From positions 130,070 through 194,069 of the forward strand of contig JAJYAT010000001.1 in the NCBI GenBank assembly GCA_021779375.1: 64,000 bases of DNA, in the 5' to 3' direction. This stretch comes from a bacterium (GTDB taxonomy: Bacteria > Patescibacteriota > Gracilibacteria > JAHISY01). Position numbers and translations under genes: made by a program. Below the pieces are notes generated by a model. It was given only the letters and a program-made list of their open reading frames with translations. It ran no database searches and was not told the DNA's origin. Shown here one piece after another: positions 51,735 through 62,287 of this stretch (positions are counted from its first letter, which is position 1; every line of letters begins with the position of its first letter).

Positions 51735-53864
51735 ATGGCCGCCCACAAAGTTCAAAAGCGTAACGGCGCGATTGTCGACTTCGACTTTTCGAAAATCGAA
51801 CGCGCGATTTTCGCGGCGGCGAAATCCGTTGGCGGCAGCGATCAGACCGAGACGCGCAAGCTGACCGAGCAGGTCGTGGCGGAATTAGAAAAGACCGACG
51901 TCGTGCCGACAGTCGAAGAGGTTCAGGATTTAGTCGAAAAAATTCTCATCCGCGCTGGACACCCGACGACTGCCAAGGCTTACATTCTTTACCGCGAGAA
52001 ACGCGCTGAGCGGCGCGCCGACCGTGATGTCGTAGTCGAAGTTGAGCGCACGATGGACGAATACCTGCAGCAGCTCGACTGGCGCGTGAATGCGAACTCG
52101 AATCAGGGCTACTCGCTCGGCGGCATGATTCTCAATACTGCTGGCAAGGTGACGGCGAATTACTGGCTCTCGCACATTTACCCAAAGAATGTCGGCGACG
52201 CGCATCGCAACGGTGATTACCACATTCACGATCTCGACATGTTCAGCGGCTACTGCGCGGGTTGGTCGCTCCGGGCACTGCTCGAAGAAGGTTTCAATGG
52301 TCTGCTCGGCAAGACCGAGTCCTATCCGCCGAAACATTTGTCCTCCGCCGTCTCGCAGATGGTGAATTTCCTCGGCTCGCTCCAAAATGAATGGGCGGGC
52401 GCGCAGGCTTTCAGCTCGTTCGACACTTATCTCGCGCCTTTCGTTAAAAAATACGCGCGCGAAATCGAAGAATCATTAGAAAAAACCGGGGCGCAATTCG
52501 AGACACCTGAGGCGAGGCAAAATTACATCGACCGCAAAACCTACGAGCATGTTTATCAAAACATCCAGTCCTTCGTTTTCAATCTAAATGTGCCGTCGCG
52601 CTGGGGCACGCAAACACCATTCACCAACATCACACTTGATTGGACTTGTCCGAGCGACTTGCGCGAGAAGCGCCTGCTGCTCGGCGGCAAACCCTTCGAT
52701 CTCAAATTCGGTGAACTGCAAAAAGAAATGGACGTCATCAATCGCGCCTTCATCGAAGTCATGACGGCGGGTGATGCGCGCGGTCGCGTTTTCACTTTCC
52801 CGATTCCGACCTACAACATCACGACTGACTTCGACTGGGAAGGCCCGAACACAGACTTACTTTTCGAAATGACGGCGAAGTACGGCATGCCGTATTTCCA
52901 GAACTTCATCAATTCCGATCTCAATCCGGGCGATGTGCGCTCGATGTGCTGCCGTCTCCAGTTGGACCTGAATGAATTGAAAAAACGCGGCAACGGACTT
53001 TTCGGCTCGGCTGAGATGACGGGTTCGATCGGCGTCGTCACAATCAATTCGGCGCGCATCGGCTTCACCACCAAGGGCGACAAACAAAAATTGCTCGACC
53101 GCGTCGCGCACCTGATGGAGCTCGCCAAAATTTCGCTCGAGATCAAGCGCAAGGAAATTCAGAAATGGATCGACCGCGGACTTTTCCCATTCACCAAAAG
53201 ATATTTGGGTAATCTCAGAAATCACTTCAGCACAATCGGCATCAACGGCGTGAACGAATGCGTGCTTAATTTCTCCGACGGCAAATACGATATCGCATCC
53301 GCCGAGGGCAAAACGCTCGCGCTCGAAATTCTCGCGATGATGCGCGCGAAGCTGACCGAATTCCAAAATGAAACCGGCAACCTTTATAATCTCGAAGCGA
53401 CACCAGCCGAAGGTACGACCTACCGTTTCGCCAAAGAAGATCGCAAACGTTTTCCCGGCATCATTCAGGCGGGGACGGAGGACGCGCCGTATTACACCAA
53501 TTCCTCACAGCTGCCGGTCGAATACACGGACGACGCTTTCGCGGCGCTCGAACACCAGGACGATTTACAAAAAATGTACACGGGTGGCACTGTCCTACAC
53601 CTCTACATGGGCGAACGCCTTTCTGATTCGGCAGCCTGTAAAAATCTCGTGCGCAAAGTGCTCACGAATTTCCGTCTGCCCTACATCACGATCACGCCGA
53701 CCTTTTCTATTTGTCCGAAGCACGGCTACCTCGCGGGCGAGTATGATTTTTGCCCGGTCTGCGACGAAGAAATCGGCTATGATGGTATGGCTCGCGATGA
53801 GAAATTGCGCGCACCCTACATTTCCGAGCGGGCGAAGAAAGCCGCCGTCCAAAAAGAACTTTAA
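51735..53864 (+). CDS. nrdD: Anaerobic ribonucleoside-triphosphate reductase, catalytic part lacking the glycyl-radical segment
   Basis: A 709-residue class III reductase large part. ATG 51735 starts the ATP-cone (HKVQKRNGAIVDFDFSKIERAIFAAA to TAKAYILYREKRAERR, about residues 1-95). The barrel follows: YHIHDLDMFSGYCAGWSLRALL, SSAVSQMVNFLGSLQNEWAGAQAFSSFDTYLAPF, SFVFNLNVPSRWGTQTPFTNITLD, GRVFTFPIPTYNIT, MCCRLQLDL and NECVLNFSDGKYD. The zinc site SICPKHGYLAGEYDFCPVC is near the end. The protein stops at TAA in the linker just after the zinc site, so the essential RVxGY glycyl-radical loop is absent. That loop is encoded by the next small gene in the same frame. Confidence 0.95.
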   Translation: MAAHKVQKRNGAIVDFDFSKIERAIFAAAKSVGGSDQTETRKLTEQVVAELEKTDVVPTVEEVQDLVEKILIRAGHPTTAKAYILYREKRAERRADRDVVVEVERTMDEYLQQLDWRVNANSNQGYSLGGMILNTAGKVTANYWLSHIYPKNVGDAHRNGDYHIHDLDMFSGYCAGWSLRALLEEGFNGLLGKTESYPPKHLSSAVSQMVNFLGSLQNEWAGAQAFSSFDTYLAPFVKKYAREIEESLEKTGAQFETPEARQNYIDRKTYEHVYQNIQSFVFNLNVPSRWGTQTPFTNITLDWTCPSDLREKRLLLGGKPFDLKFGELQKEMDVINRAFIEVMTAGDARGRVFTFPIPTYNITTDFDWEGPNTDLLFEMTAKYGMPYFQNFINSDLNPGDVRSMCCRLQLDLNELKKRGNGLFGSAEMTGSIGVVTINSARIGFTTKGDKQKLLDRVAHLMELAKISLEIKRKEIQKWIDRGLFPFTKRYLGNLRNHFSTIGINGVNECVLNFSDGKYDIASAEGKTLALEILAMMRAKLTEFQNETGNLYNLEATPAEGTTYRFAKEDRKRFPGIIQAGTEDAPYYTNSSQLPVEYTDDAFAALEHQDDLQKMYTGGTVLHLYMGERLSDSAACKNLVRKVLTNFRLPYITITPTFSICPKHGYLAGEYDFCPVCDEEIGYDGMARDEKLRAPYISERAKKAAVQKEL

Positions 53865-53873
53865 TTTTTTCCA

Positions 53874-54053
53874 ATGCAAAACCAAAACAGCGCTGCGACC
53901 GCAGCCGCGACCGACGAAGCCGAAGCGATTCAATCACAGCGCACGCGCTGCGAAGTTTGGACGCGCGTGATGGGCTACCATCGTCCGGTTCAAAATTTCA
54001 ACATTGGCAAAAAGGCGGAGCATTACTCACGCTGCCACTTCGCGGAGAAATAG
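53874..54053 (+). CDS. Stand-alone glycyl-radical domain of NrdD (split gene)
   Basis: A 59-residue protein. Residues 1-20 form an Ala/Glu/Gln linker. The rest, RTRCEVWTRVMGYHRPVQNFN followed by IGKKAEHYSR, is the C-terminal glycyl-radical region of class III reductases (family pattern CEVxxRVxGYxRPVxxxNxGKxxEFxxR), with the radical glycine at G34. It is in the same frame as nrdD, separated by TAA and nine bases (TTTTTTCCA). That leader with ATG is the same as before ppsA, supporting independent initiation. It probably docks into the NrdD barrel and is charged by the NrdG-type activase encoded 2 kb downstream. Confidence 0.87.
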   Translation: MQNQNSAATAAATDEAEAIQSQRTRCEVWTRVMGYHRPVQNFNIGKKAEHYSRCHFAEK

Positions 54054-54057
54054 GAGT

Positions 54058-55197
54058 TTAGAGAATATGCGTCCTTTGCGGGTCGCGTACGGTTTCCGCT
54101 TTTTCTGCTGAAATGATTTCACGGATTGCAGGCATGCCCCATTTAATGTTTCTAGAAATACTAATTGTTCGCTCTTCTTTTCCGTTGTAGACGACAGTCG
54201 CCATATCTCCGTTAATTGCGACAACCTCACGACGGGAGTTTTTGGAGACCAAGATGTCGCCGACCTTGAGGTTTAGGAGCTTTTCATAAATTGTTTCAAC
54301 CCTTAAAACCTCAGCGAGTTTTTCGTGGAGCGGTGCGAGCTGTTGTCGCAATCCATTGATTTCAGAAGCATAACGGGCTTCAGGGTTTGTGATCTTTTCC
54401 CACTCTCCGCTCGGCGCAGTAATTAAAATATATGTTTTTGGTGCCACGCCTTCTTCCCGTCTTTCCATTAAGATTTTCATCGTTGAGTTGTCAGAGAGGA
54501 TTAATTCGTCCTCAGCGTCATAATGTTCTTGCATTTTTTTACAGCACTCTTGGCGCTCCAAAAGCGTTGCAAGTTTTTCCTCGAGCGGATCAACTTGGTT
54601 TTTTAATCTCACAGATTCAGGAATTTTCTGAGCAGGCTCGCCTGTCTCGGGGTAGCGATTTTTCATCTCTAAAACAAAATCGGCACCAGCAGCTATGGCG
54701 ACCTGAGCGTCTTTAATTAGAATTTCACTGTTGCCGACAGCAGCCGCAACAGCTTCAACACATCTTTTTATTTTACCGTAATGAAACGGGCGCAAATAAT
54801 TTTCATACCCCGTGTGCACTGTGGTCGCGACAACGCTTTTGCACACATATTTCGCTTGTTGCCTGATGAGAGATAGTGCTTTTTCTTCAGTCTCAAGCTT
54901 AGCGACAACGGCATCGGCAAGAGAATCATTCTCGGCAGCTTTAACGGTTTCACCAAGAACCTCGTCGATTGCTTGTTGGTGGACAGCTTGATTATGGTTT
55001 TTCGCTCCGAGCAGACCCTGAACGACTAAAATTTCGTCGACTGGCTCCAGCACTTTTTGACCATCAGGTGCCTCCTCAAGCCCAGCTGTGCTTTTGAGAA
55101 CTATCGTGGTTCCCTTACGCATGGCTTCTTTAATCTGGTCCGCAGTGAGGAGGTTGGGGACCTCACTAAAGCGTTTTGGAGTGGTGAAGTTGTTCAT
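54058..55197 (-). CDS. Hypothetical protein, unrecognised, inside the nrd locus
   Basis: A 379-residue soluble protein. The N-terminal half is helical (ADAVVAKLETEEKALSLIRQQAKYV). A middle coiled-coil region follows (KNQVDPLEEKLATLLERQECCKKMQEHYDAEDEL; INGLRQQLAPLHEKLAEVLRVETIYEKLLN). A C-terminal small beta-barrel-like part is KVGDILVSKNSRREVVAINGDMATVVYNGKEERTISI, which resembles SH3/KOW-type segments. No family recognised. It is opposite in strand to the nrd genes and has AT-rich codons, so it looks inserted. Its stop is 4 bases from the small nrdD gene's stop. Confidence 0.6.
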   Translation of the reverse strand: MNNFTTPKRFSEVPNLLTADQIKEAMRKGTTIVLKSTAGLEEAPDGQKVLEPVDEILVVQGLLGAKNHNQAVHQQAIDEVLGETVKAAENDSLADAVVAKLETEEKALSLIRQQAKYVCKSVVATTVHTGYENYLRPFHYGKIKRCVEAVAAAVGNSEILIKDAQVAIAAGADFVLEMKNRYPETGEPAQKIPESVRLKNQVDPLEEKLATLLERQECCKKMQEHYDAEDELILSDNSTMKILMERREEGVAPKTYILITAPSGEWEKITNPEARYASEINGLRQQLAPLHEKLAEVLRVETIYEKLLNLKVGDILVSKNSRREVVAINGDMATVVYNGKEERTISISRNIKWGMPAIREIISAEKAETVRDPQRTHIL

Positions 55198-55322
55198 AAC
55201 TAATTTTATTAGTCCGCTATTCTACAGATAAAGTTTTTCTTGTCAACCGGGGTTTGGTCTTGGCGAATTGCGACCCGGCGCAAAAAATGCTTAAATTACT
55301 GCGTTTTAGTAAAAAACTACTC

Positions 55323-55568
55323 ATGCGCTACCTGCTCTTCACGACTACGACCTGTCCGAAGTGTCCCGCGGTCAAAAGCTTCGTCGCGGCAGAAATTAAA
55401 TTCGCCGGCGAAACACTCGACAACACCACGCCGGATTTTGGTGAAAAAGTTCAGAAGTTTGGTGTGCGAAATGCGCCGACACTTCTGATTTTCGACGATG
55501 CCGAGCAAGAAATTTTTCGCGGGAGCGAGGTTTCAGAAATCCAGGATTTTTTGGTGAGTCAAAAATAG
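55323..55568 (+). CDS. Glutaredoxin/thioredoxin-like protein of the nrd locus
   Basis: An 81-residue thioredoxin-fold protein from ATG 55323. The redox site is CPKC in LLFTTTTCPKCPAVKSFV, followed by VRNAPTLLIFDD with the cis-proline and an EIFRGSEVSEIQDFL helix. Small glutaredoxins of this type accompany class III reductases as electron donors or assist their activation. An in-frame ATG at 55287 would add 12 residues. The position between nrdD and the activase supports a role in nucleotide reduction. Confidence 0.85.
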   Translation: MRYLLFTTTTCPKCPAVKSFVAAEIKFAGETLDNTTPDFGEKVQKFGVRNAPTLLIFDDAEQEIFRGSEVSEIQDFLVSQK

Positions 55569-55575
55569 GCGATAA

Positions 55576-55992
55576 CTAATGTTTTGGGCGCAAAGCCCAA
55601 TTTCCGGGTACGTGCAAATACTCTATAGTTCGCATTTCTTTATCCATCATGCGCGTGAGGTGCCCGCCCTGACTACGCGGCCTATGCTTTTTCTCTTTCG
55701 GATTAGCGTTGTTTAAGAGCAAGACCATTTTGAGTCGAACCCTGAGAAATAATCTATAAATTGATCTTGTTTTGTTTCTGTCGGCGGATTCTGGTTTGTG
55801 TGGTCGTGAGCTTTCTAAGCTTGAGATAGCACGATTAACAGAATCAAGCTCTCTTTTGACCCATCTCTTCCCACCGAACGCGGAAATTGCGCTCGCGTTT
55901 TCCGAGCTGGCTAGGAGCTCTTCAATCAATTCACCCAAACAAGTGACATCTTCGCTATCTATTTGTTCGATTAAATCACGTTTCCAATTCAT
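55576..55992 (-). CDS. Hypothetical protein, unrecognised
   Basis: A 138-residue protein from ATG 55992 (MNWKRDLIEQ); the frame is open 19 codons further. The N-terminal half is acidic and helical (IEQIDSEDVTCLGELIEELLASSENAS), the C-terminal half basic (RNKTRSIYRLFLRVRLKMVLLLNNANPKEKKHRPRS). Possibly nucleic-acid binding, by charge only. Like the 379-residue protein it interrupts the plus-strand nrd genes and has AT-rich codons. Confidence 0.5.
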   Translation of the reverse strand: MNWKRDLIEQIDSEDVTCLGELIEELLASSENASAISAFGGKRWVKRELDSVNRAISSLESSRPHKPESADRNKTRSIYRLFLRVRLKMVLLLNNANPKEKKHRPRSQGGHLTRMMDKEMRTIEYLHVPGNWALRPKH

Positions 55993-56083
55993 AGTTTTTA
56001 GTTGAGTTCCCAATTTAAACCAATTGATTAAAAAAGTCAAAACCAACATGCTGCTTTTTACGAAGATTCGCTAAACTCTGCTG

Positions 56084-56779
56084 GTGCAAATAGCCGCCCT
56101 CCAAAAACTCACGCTTTTAGATTTTCCAGGTCGCACCGCGGCGACCGTCTTCACGCCCGGCTGTAATTTTCGTTGTGGTTTTTGTCACAACCCCGAGCTC
56201 GTCTTGCCGGAAAAATTTCCGCAGACAATGATTGCCGAAAAAGATTTTTTTGAATTTCTCGATCGGCGTCGAGGTTTACTCGACGGAATTTGTCTCACGG
56301 GCGGGGAGCCGACGCTGCAAAAAGATTTGCCGGAGTTTCTCAAAAAAATTCGCCAGCGTGGTTTCGCGACGAAGCTCGACACGAATGGTTCGCAGCCGGA
56401 AATTTTGGAAAAACTTTTTCATGCGCGCCTGCTGGATTATGTCGCGCTCGATGTCAAAGTCTCGCCGGAAAATTATGTGCGGCTCGTCGGCATCGATATC
56501 TTTCCGCAAGTGCGCGCGAGCAAAAACCTGATTGAACAATCCGGTGTCGAATTCGAATTGCGCACGACTTTGATTCGTGAGATTCATGACGCAAAAGAAT
56601 TCGCCAAAATTCTCGAATTCGTTCGCGGCGCACCGAAATTTTTTCTCCAAAATTTTCAAACACGCGGCGGTTGTCTCGATCCTGCTTTCGAAAAAATGCA
56701 CGGCTTCACTTCGGTCGAATTGAAAAAACTGTGCGAGCAAGCGCGCGAAGTCGCGGGAAGCTGTGGCGTGCGCGGATAG
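56084..56779 (+). CDS. nrdG: Anaerobic ribonucleotide reductase activating enzyme (radical SAM)
   Basis: A 231-residue radical SAM enzyme that places the radical on the NrdD glycine. The start is GTG 56084, 6 bases after a TAAACT box. KLTLLDFPGRTAATVFTPGCNFRCGFCHNPELV carries CxxxCxxC (the variant with FTxGCNFRCxFCHN of this group), then ICLTGGEPTLQKDLPEF, FATKLDTNGSQPEILEKL and YVALDVKVSPENY. It belongs to the NrdG2-like subgroup. Its target here is presumably the separate glycyl-radical peptide. Confidence 0.92.
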   Translation: MQIAALQKLTLLDFPGRTAATVFTPGCNFRCGFCHNPELVLPEKFPQTMIAEKDFFEFLDRRRGLLDGICLTGGEPTLQKDLPEFLKKIRQRGFATKLDTNGSQPEILEKLFHARLLDYVALDVKVSPENYVRLVGIDIFPQVRASKNLIEQSGVEFELRTTLIREIHDAKEFAKILEFVRGAPKFFLQNFQTRGGCLDPAFEKMHGFTSVELKKLCEQAREVAGSCGVRG

Positions 56780-56782
56780 GGG

Positions 56783-57002
56783 TCATTGGTTATTTGGTTC
56801 GGAGGGTTATGGGTTATTGCTTTGCGAAAGTTTTTTCCCGAATCAAGGAAATTAGTGTTTTTCTGGATTGCCGCCCGTGTTTCTCGCAAAAATAGAAAGT
56901 CTATTGTCCTTGCGAACCACGAAGTGGTGAAGCAAGCCCGCGAGGCTTATTCGATTATCATCCGCGGGATTGCTTCGCTCACGGTGTTCGCTCGCAATGA
57001 CA
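56783..57002. repeat. Intergenic repeats: GGGTTAT-word string and a long imperfect palindrome
   Basis: 56783-56836 (GGAGGGTTATGGGTTATTGC, then TTTGCGAAAGTTTTTT) recurs nearly unchanged at 57458-57507. 56909-57002 is an imperfect palindrome starting CCTTGCGAACCACGAAGTGG and ending GTTCGCTCGCAATGACAA, of the widespread 'ATTGCGAGC...GCTCGCAAT' type. No gene seen. Confidence 0.75.
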
Positions 57003-57017
57003 ATTGTGGGTGGAAAT

Positions 57018-57048
57018 AAAAAGACCCGCTGCCGAGGCAGAAGGTCTT
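57018..57048 (-). terminator. Intrinsic terminator after histone-like gene 1
   Basis: On the minus strand AAGACC...GGGTCTT with an inner CTGCC/GGCAG stem is followed by TTTTTATTT. Confidence 0.75.
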
Positions 57049-57072
57049 CTTAGTTTTTGGTTTTGGCAAAAA

Positions 57073-57192
57073 CTATTTTTTCTTTTTTGGCGCCGCTTTT
57101 TTGACAGCCTTTTTCACGACTTTTTTAGCTGCCTTTTTCACGACTTTTTTTGCCACTTTCTTTTTAGTGGCTGCCTTCTTTTTGATTGGCAT
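57073..57192 (-). CDS. Miniature lysine-rich histone H1-like protein, 39 residues
   Basis: A 39-residue protein consisting of Lys, Ala and Val in repeated pairs: it begins MPIKKKAATKKK, has KKVVKKAAKKVVKKAVKK in the middle and ends PKKKK. About half the residues are lysine. The composition matches the C-terminal tails of bacterial histone H1-like/AlgP-type DNA-binding proteins, so DNA or RNA compaction is likely. Coding is supported by the start-to-stop organisation: a strong promoter at 57303-57330, a leader of about 100 bases ending TTTTAACCCCCCAACA before ATG, and a terminator right after. A shorter relative is at 57865-57921. Confidence 0.78.
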   Translation of the reverse strand: MPIKKKAATKKKVAKKVVKKAAKKVVKKAVKKAAPKKKK

Positions 57193-57302
57193 TGTTGGGG
57201 GGTTAAAAGATAAAACAAAAACCCTCACACGCATTAACGCGGGAGGAGCTCGGTGGAGATTTTAATTTTGGAGAGCAAGATATTTTTCATGAGTGCAAGT
57301 AG

Positions 57303-57330
57303 ATTTTATTTTTTTAAATTAGAAAGTCAA
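57303..57330 (-). promoter_or_regulatory. Promoter of histone-like gene 1
   Basis: On the minus strand TTGACT, 16 bases, TAAAAT. The -35 and following bases TTGACTTTCTAATTT are identical to the 23S rRNA promoter at 62219-62247, which suggests a very high transcription level. Confidence 0.75.
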
Positions 57331-57457
57331 TGGAAAAAAATATTTTCCAAAAAATAAATGCGCGAATTATTTTCGGAAAAATTTTTTTGCAGCGCGCGAT
57401 TTTTAAAAAATTTCTTACGACATACACCCCTAGGGGGTAGACGAGAGAGCCATTGAT

Positions 57458-57790
57458 CATTGGGTTCTGAGGGTTATAGGTTATTGTTTTGCGAAAGTTT
57501 TTTTGGATTCCCGTTCCCCGATTTCTCGAGGACAAGCCTCACGGGAAGGACAAAAGAAAAAGGAATGACAAGCAGGGTGCAGAAAAAAAAGTTACTGAGT
57601 CATTAAGTCGCTAAGTTTCGGAACGGCAAGCAGGACAAAGCTCAATCGCAATGACAAAGTCTACTGTCACTGCGAGTCCCGCTAAGCGGGACGAAGCAGT
57701 CTCGCGAAGACGGGATTGCTTCGTCGTTTCGCTTCTCGCAATGACAATGCGGGGCTTCCGCCCACTGCGTTCACTCGCGATGACAATGAC
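57458..57790. repeat. Intergenic repeat cluster between the two histone-like genes
   Basis: Copies include GAGGGTTATAGGTTATTG with TTTTGCGAAAGTTTTTTT (second copy of the 56.8 kb repeat), TTGGATTCCCGTTCCCCG near 57502 (related to the nadC insertion), and 57665-57745, an imperfect palindrome opening CTGTCACTGCGAGTCCCGC and closing CTTCTCGCAATGACAATG. 57339-57457 holds nothing recognisable except a CACCCCTAGGGGGT palindrome core. Confidence 0.7.
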
Positions 57791-57811
57791 GGACTCGTAA
57801 TGACAGCGGCA

Positions 57812-57840
57812 AGAAAAAAGCCCCACTCTCGTAGGGCTCT
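57812..57840 (-). terminator. Intrinsic terminator after histone-like gene 2
   Basis: On the minus strand AGAGCCCTACGAGAGTGGGGCT followed by TTTTTCTT; stem AGCCC(T)/GGGGCT with loop ACGAGAG. Confidence 0.78.
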
Positions 57841-57864
57841 TTCGGTTTTTGGTTTTGGTAAAAA

Positions 57865-57921
57865 TTATTTTTTACCTTTTTTTGCTGCGACTTTCTTTTT
57901 CGCTTTGGCTGCTTTTGCCAT
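57865..57921 (-). CDS. Minimal lysine-rich histone-like peptide, 18 residues
   Basis: An 18-codon frame, MAKAAKAKKKVAAKKGKK then TAA. It is far below gene-finder limits, but it has the same surroundings as the 39-residue gene: promoter TTGACT-16-TAGAAT at 58031-58058, a leader starting with GCACTCA and ending TCTTTTAACCCCCC before ATG, the trailer TTTTTACCAAAACCAAAAAC (TTTTTGCCAAAACCAAAAAC in the other), and a terminator. The two are evidently duplicates. Function as a nucleic-acid-binding peptide is inferred from charge. Confidence 0.62.
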   Translation of the reverse strand: MAKAAKAKKKVAAKKGKK

Positions 57922-58030
57922 TTTATGGGGGGTTAAAAGACAAGAAAAGAAGCTCATCCGCCGTGGCGGACGAGGGAGCTGCAGGAGCGAAGAAACAGAG
58001 TGGTCAATTTTTTCGCGTGAGTGCGATTAG

Positions 58031-58058
58031 ATTCTATTTCCTTAAGAAAGGAAGTCAA
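58031..58058 (-). promoter_or_regulatory. Promoter of histone-like gene 2
   Basis: On the minus strand TTGACT, 16 bases, TAGAAT. The predicted transcript begins near a GCACTCACG word that is shared, with one change, with the start of the transcript of histone-like gene 1. Confidence 0.68.
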
Positions 58059-58657
58059 GGAAGAAAAATTTTTTTCGAAACGCAGTAAAATTTTTTCTAC
58101 AAAATTTTTTAGCACACGACGAGGGTAAAAAAATTTGTGCCACGGATGCCAAAAATATTTATCCAAACCTACGGATTGGGATTCTCGGATTGTGAGAGGA
58201 CATGAGAAATAAAAATTTATTGGTTGTAGCGATTAGTGTGATGTAGAGAAAGACATCACAAAAGCACTAGTAGGGAACAAAAATTTTTGTTCCCTACGAC
58301 GCGTATAAATTTGGCGAGAAAGATGGGGTTGCTGGTCGGCAAAGCCGCCGTTGAGTTTTCACCGAGCAAAACGAAAAAGCCGCTGAGAAATTCCTGGCGT
58401 GAGATTACGATTGGCAGGAGCAGAAGATGAATGGTTTGAAACCATTCCTTACAAAACCATTCTTAGTGTTGTGAAAACCTCGACACAGCCGCAGAGTAGG
58501 GAACTACAAATCCAACCAGAACCAACCAACACAACGAGCCACCCGACCCCCTTTTGCGAAAGGGTGAGGAAACAGGAACAAAAAATTTGTGCTCTCTACG
58601 AATGCGCAAAACAGATCGATCCAAATTTCTTTTTTCCTACACATCAAAAAGCTCCTT
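58059..58657. other. Spacer between histone-like gene 2 and 5S rRNA
   Basis: About 600 bases without a convincing gene. It contains a GTGATGT...ACATCAC hairpin near 58230, the 28-bp palindrome at 58270, a GAATGGTTT-G-AAACCATTC inverted repeat near 58431, and what look like separated halves of a further palindrome (GTAGGGAAC near 58496, GGAACAAAAAATTTGTG near 58575). A 35-codon basic frame at 58323-58430, 13 bases after TATAAA, was seen but is not supported. Confidence 0.5.
58270..58297. repeat. 28-bp perfect palindrome (GTAGGGAACAAAAA half-site)
   Basis: GTAGGGAACAAAAA followed by its exact complement. The ends match the palindrome at 18578-18607; the AT-rich centre differs. Confidence 0.93.
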
Positions 58658-58779
58658 AGTCTTGGCGACGACCTACTCTCGCACACCCAGAGGATGCACT
58701 ACCATCGGCGCAGGTGAGCTTAACTTCCGTGTTCGGAATGAGAACGGGTGTACCCCCACCGCTCAAGCCACCAAGACTA
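58658..58779 (-). rRNA. rrf: 5S ribosomal RNA
   Basis: On the minus strand the terminal helix AGTCTTGG/CCAAGACT encloses the 5S core, with CCCGTTCTCATTCCGAACACGGAAGTTAAG and the late GGTGTGCGAGAGTAGGTCG. The length of about 120 bases is standard. It lies about 120 bases after 23S and is probably co-transcribed. Confidence 0.96.
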
Positions 58780-58885
58780 AAGAGCCTTTTTTATCGAGAA
58801 TTCCAACTTTTATCCAGAGTGTTGACCGATATATTCTTGAAAGCGTGCTTACCCCGCCGTGGCGGGAGGAACACGCAGTCAAGAA

Positions 58886-58901
58886 ATAAAATTCGAATAA
58901 A
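58886..58901 (-). other. 3' strand of a putative pre-23S processing stem (mate at 61897-61912)
   Basis: ATAAAATTCGAATAAA at 58886-58901 is the exact complement of TTTATTCGAATTTTAT at 61897-61912. The two 16-mers bracket the 23S gene, so the precursor can close a long stem of the kind cut by RNase III. Confidence 0.8.
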
Positions 58902-61896
<2,995 letters not shown>

Positions 61897-61912
61897 TTTA
61901 TTCGAATTTTAT

Positions 61913-62218
61913 CGATCAACAATCTAGATAAAAATTTATTCCTGCTAAATCAGGAAGATTGTTGACATTACTTGAATTAAAAAATTGTTTTTTCTCGATT
62001 TCGATCCGAGATGTCAATGGGCGCCGCGTCCCGCCGAGGCGGGGAATAAAAAGTTTTCGTTTTTTGGTTGACCATTCTTCGCCAAGGCTACGAATGGCGG
62101 CTCTCCCCGGAGCCGGAATAAAAAAGGGTGGACTCTTGCCACCCCCTCGAGTCTTCAAACTCGAATTAAATTAACTAGGGGTCGCGACTGGCGAATTTGA
62201 AATTTTCAGAGCCGGGGG
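61913..62218 (-). other. Pre-23S leader region
   Basis: About 300 transcribed bases before the processing stem. They contain a CCCGCCTCGGCGGG hairpin (62029-62043), GGCTCCGGGGAGAGCC-type and GGGTGGCAAGAGTCCACCC-type hairpins, and no tRNA or gene. Confidence 0.6.
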
Positions 62219-62247
62219 ATTTTAGGGAAGTGAAATTAGAAAGTCAA
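62219..62247 (-). promoter_or_regulatory. 23S-5S rRNA promoter
   Basis: On the minus strand TTGACT (62247-62242), a 17-base spacer and TAAAAT (62224-62219): a near-consensus promoter placed about 320 bases before mature 23S, and directly downstream of the coiled-coil gene's stop. The first 15 bases equal those of the histone-like gene 1 promoter. Confidence 0.82.
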
Positions 62248-62287
62248 ATCTTTTTGGGTTCTCATTCTAACTTTTTTTTGGACGGAA

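Noticed and set aside
53368..53970. A 200-codon frame overlapping the end of nrdD
   Set aside because: It is an out-of-frame shadow, Arg/Ser/Thr-rich, and conflicts with the strongly supported nrdD and glycyl-radical frames.
58323..58430. A 35-codon basic frame 13 bases after TATAAA
   Set aside because: No leader, trailer or terminator similarity to the two histone-like genes, and it overlaps repeat debris; coding is not supported.
58399..58659. An 86-codon frame before 5S rRNA
   Set aside because: Composition is random-like and it runs into the 5S gene.
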